Source: CAYSYM01 sp964435115
Lineage (GTDB): Bacteria > Chloroflexota > UBA6077 > CF-72
DNA: 23,039 nucleotides
Reading direction: 5' to 3'
NCBI GenBank assembly: GCA_964435115.1
Contig: CAYSYM010000057.1
Coordinates: 1-23,039, forward strand
Numbering within the stretch: the stretch's first letter is position 1; each line of letters opens with the position of its first letter. A program made the translations under genes and the position numbers. A model generated the notes under the pieces. It was not told the origin of the DNA and did no database searches. It saw only the letters and a program-made list of their open reading frames with translations. Shown here piece after piece: positions 1 to 6,204 of this stretch.

Positions 1-357
1 GCGCAGGGCCACGATGCCGGCCGTGTACGCCCCCAGGCCGAAGAAGGCCGCGTGGCCGAGGGACGGCAGGCCGGTGTAGCCCAGGAGCAAGTCCAGGCTC
101 ATGGCGAAGATCGCGTAGATGAAGACCTCGGTGAGCACGGTCTGGATGTAGCGGGGTGGATTCACGAGCGGCAGCGCGGCCATGACGAGCAGGGCCGCGA
201 CGACCAGGCCGCCACGCAGCGGCAGGCCCGCCGGCGTGCCGCGCGCCGGGGGGAGGCCGGACGCGCCCGGCGCAGCGCGCTTCCTTCCACCAGCGCCCAG
301 CCGCTCGACCACCCCTGCGCCGAGCTCGGCCAAGCTTCGGCCCACGCGCTTCGCCAT
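1..357 (-). CDS. livM: Branched-chain/aromatic-type ABC transporter permease, LivM family (partial, N-terminal 119 residues)
   Basis: Inner-membrane permease that would pair with LivH to form the channel of a HAAT-family importer. The visible 119 codons begin with about 50 basic and Gly/Ala-rich residues. A first membrane segment (LVVAALLVMAALPLV) follows, then the LivM-typical stretch YIQTVLTEVFIYAIFAMSLDL and the hallmark GYTGLPSLGHAAFFGLGAY. The ATG (357-355) shares its A with the TGA of livF (359-357), a TGATG junction that indicates translational coupling. The gene continues past the left edge, so the C-terminus, and whether it is fused to a LivG ATPase, cannot be seen. No livG is present inside the window, so it presumably lies further left. 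Family assignment is firm; substrate is inferred from neighbours. Confidence 0.9.
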   Translation of the reverse strand, partial: MAKRVGRSLAELGAGVVERLGAGGRKRAAPGASGLPPARGTPAGLPLRGGLVVAALLVMAALPLVNPPRYIQTVLTEVFIYAIFAMSLDLLLGYTGLPSLGHAAFFGLGAYTAGIVALR

Positions 358-1118
358 CAGACGCCAAGGTACCGGCGGTGCAGCTCGGCGTCCGACCACA
401 GCTCGGCGGCCGTGCCGCTGAAGACAACCTGGCCCTTGCTCAGCACGTACACCCGGTCCGCGAGCCCGAGCGCGAGCGCGAGGTTCTGCTCGACCAGGAG
501 GATTGGCAGCCCCTCGTCCTTGAGCCGGGCGATCACCGAGCCCAGCTGCTCCACGATCCGCGGCGCCAGCCCCTCGGACGGCTCGTCCATCAGGAGCAGC
601 CTGGGTGCCTGGAGGAGCGCCCGGCCGATCGCCAGCATCTGCCGCTCACCGCCGGAGAGGGCCAGCCCGTGGACGCCCCAGCGCTCGCGCAGCCTCGGGA
701 AGAGCTGGACGACGCGGTCGACCGTCCAGGCGCCCGGACGCGCGCCGAGCGTCAGGTTCTCGCGGACGGTCAGGTCGTCGAAGATGCCCCGCCCCTGCGG
801 GACCAGCGCCAGCCCCAGCCGGCTGAGCCGGTGGGGCGGCAGAGTGTGGATGGGCCGTCCGTCGAAGAGCACCCGCCCGCGGCGCGGCGGGGTGAGGCGC
901 ATGATGCTGCGCAGGGTCGTCGTCTTGCCCGCGCCGTTGCGCCCGAGCAGCGCCACCACCTCGCCGGGGTACACCTCGAGGCTCACCCCCTGCAGCACGT
1001 AGCTGGACCCGTAGTAGGTGTGGATCTCCTCCACGGCAAGCAACGGCGCACCGGCCGGCGTCCCTCGTACCGGGATCGCCAGGCGCGCCACGGTGGCGGT
1101 CGGCTCGCTCCCGCTCAC
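357..1118 (-). CDS. livF: ABC transporter ATP-binding protein, LivF family
   Basis: Cytoplasmic ATPase of the branched-chain/aromatic-type importer; 253 residues, about 20 longer at the N-terminus than the usual LivF (about 235). Walker A GRNGAGKTT is at residues 59-67, the Q-loop region is VPQGRGIF (106-113), the ABC signature LSGGERQ is at 154-160 and Walker B LLLMDEP at 174-180. PQGRGIFDDLTVRENL is the typical LivF form that separates it from LivG. The start overlaps the livH stop by four bases (ATGA) and its own stop overlaps the livM start, so livH-livF-livM form one coupled unit. The order H-F-M differs from the E. coli order H-M-G-F. A shorter start is possible, because homology proper begins near LLAVEEIHTYYG at residue 26. 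Confidence 0.95.
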   Translation of the reverse strand: MSGSEPTATVARLAIPVRGTPAGAPLLAVEEIHTYYGSSYVLQGVSLEVYPGEVVALLGRNGAGKTTTLRSIMRLTPPRRGRVLFDGRPIHTLPPHRLSRLGLALVPQGRGIFDDLTVRENLTLGARPGAWTVDRVVQLFPRLRERWGVHGLALSGGERQMLAIGRALLQAPRLLLMDEPSEGLAPRIVEQLGSVIARLKDEGLPILLVEQNLALALGLADRVYVLSKGQVVFSGTAAELWSDAELHRRYLGV

Positions 1119-1996
1119 GCGACGCCTCGGCCGAAGAGCCCGCGCGGGCGCACGACGAGCACCAGCGCCATCACGGCGAAGATGGCGACGAGCGCGTAGT
1201 CTGGGAACTGGGCCTTGCCGAAGGTGTCGGCCATGCCGACGAGCAGGGCACCGAAGAAGGCGCCCTTCAGGGTGCCCAGGCCGCCGATGACCACGACGAT
1301 GAGGGCGTACAGGAGCGCCTCGAAGTCCATGCCCAGGCGGACACTCTCCAGCGGCGCGGCGATCACGCCGCTGTAGGCCGCCAGTCCGACGCCGGTGGCG
1401 AAGACCACGGTGAACACGCGCGCCACGTCGATGCCCAGGACGGAGACCACCTCCGCATCCTGAACGCCCGCGCGGATGATCGCGCCCACGCGGGTGCGGG
1501 CGTGGACGAACCAGAACCCGGCGGCGAGCGCGAGCCCGCTCGCGATAACGAAGAGGCGGTACTTCGGGTAGACGATGCCGAGCAGGGGCACCTGGGCTGC
1601 CCCACTCAGCTCGGGCGGCGCCATCAGCGAGCGCACGTCACCCCCCCAGGTCCAGCGCACGATGTCGCCCAGGATGAAGGCCAGGCCAAAGGTCAGCAGC
1701 ACCTGCTCGAGGTGCGGCCGCCGGTACAGTGGCCGCAGCACGCCCACCTCGAGCGCCGAGACGCCCAGGGCGACGGCGACCGGGACGGTGGCGAGCGCTA
1801 GCCAGAAGCTGCCCGTCGCCTGGGCCAGCGCGAAGCCGAGGTAGGCGCCCAGCATGTAGAAGGCGCCGTGAGCCAGGTTGACGAACCGCATCAGCCCGAA
1901 GATGAGCGACAGTCCGGTGGCGAGCTGGAAGAGCACCATGCTGAACGCCAGCCCGTTCAGGAGCTGGATGGCGAGGGGGAGCAGCTCACGCGGCAT
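1115..1996 (-). CDS. livH: Branched-chain/aromatic-type ABC transporter permease, LivH family
   Basis: Inner-membrane permease, 293 residues with the start chosen here, matching the family length of about 290. It begins MPRELLPLAIQLLNGLAF and carries the LivH landmark FGLMRFVNLAHGAFYMLGAYLG. About eight hydrophobic segments follow, with the conserved loop VFATGVGLAAYSGVIAAP and the C-terminal GGLGTLKGAFFGALLVG. The ATG at 1996 is preceded by GTGGGGAAG, a plausible ribosome site. The open frame extends upstream to 2299, but those extra 101 codons read through palindromic intergenic DNA and encode only Pro/Arg/Gly-rich sequence, so the longer start is rejected. The stop overlaps livF by four bases. 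Confidence 0.93.
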   Translation of the reverse strand: MPRELLPLAIQLLNGLAFSMVLFQLATGLSLIFGLMRFVNLAHGAFYMLGAYLGFALAQATGSFWLALATVPVAVALGVSALEVGVLRPLYRRPHLEQVLLTFGLAFILGDIVRWTWGGDVRSLMAPPELSGAAQVPLLGIVYPKYRLFVIASGLALAAGFWFVHARTRVGAIIRAGVQDAEVVSVLGIDVARVFTVVFATGVGLAAYSGVIAAPLESVRLGMDFEALLYALIVVVIGGLGTLKGAFFGALLVGMADTFGKAQFPDYALVAIFAVMALVLVVRPRGLFGRGVA

Positions 1997-2377
1997 GGAT
2001 CTTCCCCACCCCCTGCCCCCTCCCTCGGGAGGGGGAGAATCTTCTGTGCTCCTGGGGGGCGAAGCCCCCCAGGCCCCCCGACGCGGGGACCGGAACGCCG
2101 GGCGTCGCCGCCCCAGGCTCACCAGCCGGGTGCGGTGCGCTGGGCTCCACCGCCGGACGCCCGCTAGCGCGCCGTCCTGGCTCGGCCCCAGGTCCCCAGC
2201 AGGGGGCGGAGCGCGGGGCGTCGCCTCCCAGGCCCCGGACGGGAGGAGGGGTCTCCTGCCGGCGGAAAGGTCCTTCTGCTGGGGGGCTGAGACCCCCAAG
2301 AGCCCCTAGCTGAGGGGCAGGTCCGCGGACGGCTGCATCCCCCAGACCCCGTTGGGAAGCTTGCGACTCGCGACTGA
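1997..2377. repeat. Palindrome-rich non-coding spacer inside the liv operon
   Basis: 381 bases between the binding-protein stop and livH with no credible gene. It holds a string of GC hairpins. One is at 2016-2035 (CCCCCTCCC, 2-base loop, GGGAGGGGG). A 10-base perfect stem lies at 2051-2073 (CCTGGGGGGC, loop GAA, GCCCCCCAGG). Smaller stems are at 2280-2298 (TGGGGG/CCCCCA) and 2302-2318 (GCCCCT, loop AGCTG, AGGGGC). Two diverged direct copies of about 28 bases starting CGGA-CGC lie at 2091-2118 and 2207-2233, each containing GGCGTCGCC followed by CCAGGC. This resembles REP-like intergenic elements. Located just after the binding-protein gene, it may protect that transcript end or attenuate read-through into the permease genes; this role is inference. 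Confidence 0.75.
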
Positions 2378-3727
2378 TCACTGCGCCAGGTCTTTAATAA
2401 CCCCCAGCGTTCCCGTGACGACGTTGCCCGGCTTGCCGTCAATCGCCCGCACTTCGCGCAGGTAGATCGTGTTGATGACGTTGCGCGTCTCCGGGTCAAA
2501 CTCGAACGGGCCGCGCGGGCTGGCAAACTTCACGCCCGCCATGGCCTTGCTGAGCGCGTCCTTGCCGGCCGTGTCGCCGCCCACCTTCTCGAGCGCGTCG
2601 ACGATGACGCGCGCGGCGTCGTAGCCCTGGAGGGCGAACACGCTCGGCTCGCGGTTGTACTTCGCCCGCCAGTCGGCGACGAACTGCTTGTTCTCGGGGT
2701 TGTCGAGTGTCTTGGCCCAGTGCAGGCTGCTGATACCGCCGAGCGCGGCGTTGCCCTGGCCCGGCAGGACGTCCTCTTCCAGCAGGAAGCCTGAGCCGGT
2801 CAGCTTGATCGTCGCCTTCAGCCCGAACTCGTCGTACTGTTTGACGAAGGCCACGGCGTCGGACCCGCTGTAGAAGTTGTAGGTGGCCTCGGGATTCGCG
2901 GCCTGGATCTCTGGCAGGTACGGGGCATAGTCAGTGTTGGGGAACTTGGGGAAGATCTCCTTCAGGACCGTGCCGCCGGCCTTCTCGAACGACTCCTTGA
3001 AGGCCGCGGCCGATTCACGGCCGAAGCCGTAGTCCGCGGCGGTGATGACCATCTTCTTGGTGAGGTTCTTGGCCGCCCACTCGCCGAGCGGGTAGGCCAC
3101 CTGCCAGGCGGTGAAGCTGGCGCGGAAGATGTACGGGCTCTTCCGACCGCGTGTCAGGTCGTTGCCGCCGGCGTTGGAGATGACCGAGACGATCTGGTTC
3201 TCGTGGAGCAGGTCGCGCGCGCCGTAGGCGATCGGCGTGGAGACGATTCCGGAGAAGAGATCGATCCGGTCCTGCTCGATGAGCTTGCGCACCTTCTGCA
3301 GCGCCGGGGCCGGGTCGACACCTTCGTCTTCCTTGATGACCTGGATCTCACGGCCGCCCGCCTTGTTGCCGACCTTCCCGAAGTAGAGATTCATGGCGTC
3401 GAGAATGTCGGCACCAAGCTGGGCGTACACCTGGCTGAAGGGCAGCAGCACGCCGAGCTTGATCGGCCCGGCGGCAGCGGGCTTCGCGGCGGCCGGCGCC
3501 GTCGTCGGCTGCGCGGCCGGTGCCGCGGTCGGCTTGGTTGCCGGCACCTCGGTGGGCTTGGGCGCCGGCGCGGCCGTGGGCGCGGCGGCCGGTGCCGCCG
3601 GCTGGCAGGCCGCCAGCAGCGAGCCGGTGGCGGCCACGCCGCCGACCGCGAGCAGCGCGCGAAGGAACCCGCGCCGTGAGACGGCCTGCGCAGCGGGGTC
3701 GGCGAACGACGAATCGTCGTGGTGCAT
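2378..3727 (-). CDS. ABC transporter substrate-binding lipoprotein, branched-chain/aromatic-type (peripheral-binding fold type I)
   Basis: Extracytoplasmic receptor of the importer encoded downstream; 449 residues. The N-terminus carries a twin-arginine motif SRRGFL (17-22), a hydrophobic core and a lipobox LAAC with acceptor Cys41, so it should be a Tat-exported lipoprotein. Residues 42-90 are an Ala/Pro/Thr-rich tether. The mature domain starts at IKLGVLLPFSQVYAQLGADI and has the LivK-type features GREIQVIKEDEGVDPAPALQ and, near the end, ALQGYDAARVIVDALEKVGGD. The ATG at 3727 follows AGGGGGATCACC, a good ribosome site. Repeat-rich DNA separates it from livH, which is consistent with the receptor being made in excess. 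The ligand is unknown; the neighbouring CoA ligase and hydroxybenzoyl-CoA reductase suggest an aromatic acid. Confidence 0.93.
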   Translation of the reverse strand: MHHDDSSFADPAAQAVSRRGFLRALLAVGGVAATGSLLAACQPAAPAAAPTAAPAPKPTEVPATKPTAAPAAQPTTAPAAAKPAAAGPIKLGVLLPFSQVYAQLGADILDAMNLYFGKVGNKAGGREIQVIKEDEGVDPAPALQKVRKLIEQDRIDLFSGIVSTPIAYGARDLLHENQIVSVISNAGGNDLTRGRKSPYIFRASFTAWQVAYPLGEWAAKNLTKKMVITAADYGFGRESAAAFKESFEKAGGTVLKEIFPKFPNTDYAPYLPEIQAANPEATYNFYSGSDAVAFVKQYDEFGLKATIKLTGSGFLLEEDVLPGQGNAALGGISSLHWAKTLDNPENKQFVADWRAKYNREPSVFALQGYDAARVIVDALEKVGGDTAGKDALSKAMAGVKFASPRGPFEFDPETRNVINTIYLREVRAIDGKPGNVVTGTLGVIKDLAQ

Positions 3728-3743
3728 GGTGATCCCCCTGAAC

Positions 3744-3761
3744 GCGGCTCTCCCGAGCCGC
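3744..3761 (-). promoter_or_regulatory. Hairpin in the 5' leader of the liv operon
   Basis: A perfect 7-base stem GCGGCTC / GAGCCGC with loop TCCC lies 17 bases upstream of the binding-protein start codon and just before its ribosome site. If transcription starts at the -10 box near 3808-3813, the hairpin falls in the leader RNA and could affect translation. It could instead help end transcripts arriving from paaK, but no U-run follows, so intrinsic termination is unlikely. Confidence 0.45.
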
Positions 3762-3807
3762 CTAGGTGTGCGCCCCTGAAGCGCGGGCGTGCGCTCAGAT
3801 GGGGGCG

Positions 3808-3813
3808 ATTCTA
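3808..3813 (-). promoter_or_regulatory. Candidate -10 box (TAGAAT) for the liv operon
   Basis: On the minus strand the gap between paaK and the binding-protein gene contains TAGAAT followed by CGCCC. The same layout, TATACT plus one base plus GCCCG, occurs before nurA and pcrA on the plus strand. No convincing -35 hexamer is seen at 16-18 bases. It would give a leader of about 75 bases. The rest of the 106-base gap holds only the hairpin at 3744-3761. Confidence 0.4.
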
Positions 3814-3833
3814 CCGAGCGGTGCTTCCTCCGT

Positions 3834-5153
3834 TCACTCCACAGCCTCTACGCGGACCACCCGCTTGGCTTTCAGTTCGAACCGTGGCAGGCTGCCCGGT
3901 GGCAGGACCTGGCAGGGGACGCGCAGCAGCAGCCGGTGGCGCAGGGCCTCGGCGACCCGCTGGGCCAGCTCCACCTCCGCCTCGGCGGCGTCCGGCAGCG
4001 GCTCGACGAGCAGGCGAAGCTCGTCCATCTGGTTGACGCGGCTCACCTCCACCCGGAACTCAGCGATCGCCGGGAACTCCCGCAGGACCCCTTCGATGGC
4101 GCTTGGGAAGACGTTGACGCCGCGGACGACGAGCATCTCGTCGGCGCGGCCCAGAATGCCGCCCGCCAGGCGAGCGAACGTGCGGCCGCAGCCACAGGGC
4201 TCCTCCACGACCTCCGCCAGGTCGCCGGTGCGGTACCGGATCAGCGGCATGCCCGGGCGCCCGAGGTTGGTGACCACCAGCTCGCCCCGCTGACCCGGCG
4301 CGACCGGTTGCGCGGAGACCGGGTTGACGGCCTCGACGATGAACTCCGACTCGATCAGGTGGACGCCTGCCTGCTCCTGGCAGGTGAAGCCGGTGGCGCC
4401 CACTTCGGTCAGACCGGTGTGGTCGAAGCAGCGCGCGCCCCACGCGCGCTCGATCCGCTCGCGCACCTGTGGGATGCTCGCGCCGGGCTCGCCGGCGTGG
4501 ATGGTGGCCTGCACCGGGCCCGAGGCGAGGTCGATCCCCGCCCGCTCGGCTGCTTCGGCCAGGCGCAGCGCGTAGGTCGGGGTGCAGCAGAGCACCGTGG
4601 CGCCGCAGCCGATCAGCGCCTGCAACCGCTGCTCGGTCTGCATCCCGCCGCCCGGGATGGCCATGGCGCCGACCGTGCGGGCGCCTTCGTAGGCCGCCCA
4701 GAACCCGATGAACGGCCCGAAGGAGAAGGCGAAGAAGACGCGGTCGCCCGGCCCGACGCCGGCGCCGCGGTAGACGTGCCCCCACAGCCGGGCCCACCAC
4801 TGCCACGACTCCTCGGTATCGAGCCAGCGAATGGGCGCCTTGCCCGTCGTCCCGCTCGTCTGGTGGAGCTTGACGTACCGGTGGAGCGGGTAGGTCAGGT
4901 TGGTGCCGAACGGCGGGTGGTCGGCCTGGTCGTCGGCCAGCTCGCTCTTGGTGGTGAACGGCAGCGCTCGGAACTCCTCCCAGCTCCGCACCTGCCTAAC
5001 GCCGGCCAGCTTCCGGGCGTAGAAGCGATTGGTGGGTAGCACCTCCGCGAGGAGCTGCTGGAAACGGCGAAGCTCGTGGGCTGCCAGCAGCTCGCGGTCG
5101 AGCGTCTCGCTCGTGGGGTCGAAGAAGGTGGTCGTTCTCGGGACTACGGCCAT
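3834..5153 (-). CDS. PaaK-family (phenylacetate-CoA ligase-like) aryl-CoA ligase
   Basis: Cytoplasmic AMP-forming ligase expected to activate an aromatic acid with CoA; 439 residues, the usual PaaK length. The P-loop TSGTTGK is at residues 99-105, the HTGLTEVG segment at 245-252 and the YRTGD motif at 307-311. The PaaK-type tail PCGCGRTFARLAGGILGRAD and VRGVNVFPSAIE at 344-355 follow. The start at 5153 (MAVVPRTTTFF) is preceded by AAGGGGGAGCACC, a strong ribosome site; the frame remains open 20 codons further upstream but without such a site. It begins 22 bases after hcrB, so it is very probably cotranscribed. By context it could load 4-hydroxybenzoate, benzoate or phenylacetate; sequence alone does not say which. 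Confidence 0.88.
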   Translation of the reverse strand: MAVVPRTTTFFDPTSETLDRELLAAHELRRFQQLLAEVLPTNRFYARKLAGVRQVRSWEEFRALPFTTKSELADDQADHPPFGTNLTYPLHRYVKLHQTSGTTGKAPIRWLDTEESWQWWARLWGHVYRGAGVGPGDRVFFAFSFGPFIGFWAAYEGARTVGAMAIPGGGMQTEQRLQALIGCGATVLCCTPTYALRLAEAAERAGIDLASGPVQATIHAGEPGASIPQVRERIERAWGARCFDHTGLTEVGATGFTCQEQAGVHLIESEFIVEAVNPVSAQPVAPGQRGELVVTNLGRPGMPLIRYRTGDLAEVVEEPCGCGRTFARLAGGILGRADEMLVVRGVNVFPSAIEGVLREFPAIAEFRVEVSRVNQMDELRLLVEPLPDAAEAEVELAQRVAEALRHRLLLRVPCQVLPPGSLPRFELKAKRVVRVEAVE

Positions 5154-5175
5154 GGTGCTCCCCCTTCCAGCCTGG

Positions 5176-6204
5176 CTACCCGGGTGGGATCCTGGGCCCG
5201 GCCAGCGGGACACCGCACACCTGGGCCAGCGCTCGTCTCACGTAGACCCGCGTCACCTTCTTGCGCCAGGCGTAGCTCAGGTCGGTGTTGTCGAGCGGGT
5301 GGGCGCCCCTGGAGGCGGTGAGCGCGACCGCCTCGATCGCGTCCGGCGCCGGGGTGGACCCGACCAGCGGCCGTGCCGCCGCGGACGCGTCGACCGGGGC
5401 AGAGCCCACCGCTCCGAGCACCAGCCGGACGTCCTCGACCGCGCCATCGGTGCACCTGGCCGCGGCGGCGACACCCAGCACCGGGAAGTCGAACGCGCCC
5501 CGCCGCCGCAGCTTCAGGTAGGTCGTCCGCCAGCCGTCCATCGGCGGCAGCAAGACGTCGGCGAGGATCTCGTCGGGCCGACGCGCCAGGTAGAGGATGC
5601 CGTCGTCGCGGAAGAAGTCGGCGGCATCCACCAGCCGCTCGCCGCCGGCGCTGACCAGCCGCAGCCTGGCCCTGAGCGCGACTGCGACGGGGGCGGTGTC
5701 CGAGCTGGAGACGGCCCAGCAGCGCGCGCTGCCCGGGGCGACCCAGCACGTCTGGCCGTCCTTCTTCTTGCAGAAGTCGATGCTCTGGCGCCAGTGGTAG
5801 CTCTGGTCGTAGTAGGTGCAGCGCGTGTCCAGGCACAGGTTGCCGCCGATCGTCCCCATGAGGCGGAGGTGGGGGGTAGAAACCAGCCCGGCCGCGGCGG
5901 CGAGCGCGGGGTAGCGGGCCCGGAGGATGGGGTCGGCGGCTGCCTGCGCCAGGGTGGTCATGGCGCCCACGCGCACCCAGCCCTCCTCGGCCGCCTCCGC
6001 GCCGCGCAGCTCCGGGATGCCCCGCAGGCCGATCAACACGGCCGGCTCCTGCTGCCGCCGCTTCATGTTCGGGTACAGGTCGGTGCCGCCGGCGACGACG
6101 AGCGCGGCGTGCCGGGCGTCGAGCGCCGAGCGCTCGGCCAGCATCTGGGTCGCTTCGGCGAGCGACCGCGGCCCGAGGTAGGTGAAGGGCGGCAGGCGCA
6201 TCAT
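5176..6204 (-). CDS. hcrB: 4-hydroxybenzoyl-CoA reductase-type beta subunit (FAD- and [4Fe-4S]-binding)
   Basis: FAD-binding subunit of a xanthine-oxidase-family enzyme; 342 residues. The FAD motifs VVAGGTDLYP (36-45) and MGTIGGNL (116-123) are present. Directly after them is a Cys-rich loop absent from ordinary CoxM/XdhB subunits, with Cys129, 145, 153 and 162. The spacing is 16, 8 and 9 residues, equal to the ligand spacing I recall for the extra [4Fe-4S] cluster in Thauera aromatica HcrB (Cys122, 138, 146, 155). This cluster lets the enzyme run reductively, removing the para-hydroxyl of 4-hydroxybenzoyl-CoA with ferredoxin electrons. Two adjacent ATG codons open the gene; the first overlaps the hcrA stop by four bases (ATGA). 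Substrate preference is inferred from this loop and the neighbours. Confidence 0.88.
   Translation of the reverse strand: MMRLPPFTYLGPRSLAEATQMLAERSALDARHAALVVAGGTDLYPNMKRRQQEPAVLIGLRGIPELRGAEAAEEGWVRVGAMTTLAQAAADPILRARYPALAAAAGLVSTPHLRLMGTIGGNLCLDTRCTYYDQSYHWRQSIDFCKKKDGQTCWVAPGSARCWAVSSSDTAPVAVALRARLRLVSAGGERLVDAADFFRDDGILYLARRPDEILADVLLPPMDGWRTTYLKLRRRGAFDFPVLGVAAAARCTDGAVEDVRLVLGAVGSAPVDASAAARPLVGSTPAPDAIEAVALTASRGAHPLDNTDLSYAWRKKVTRVYVRRALAQVCGVPLAGPRIPPG

Noticed and set aside
1997..2299. N-terminal extension of LivH
   Set aside because: It translates palindromic spacer DNA into Pro/Arg/Gly-rich sequence without homology. The ATG at 1996 has a ribosome site and gives the family length.
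5154..5213. Longer start for the PaaK-family ligase
   Set aside because: The extra 20 residues overlap the end of hcrB and lack a ribosome site, while AAGGGGGAG precedes the ATG at 5153.
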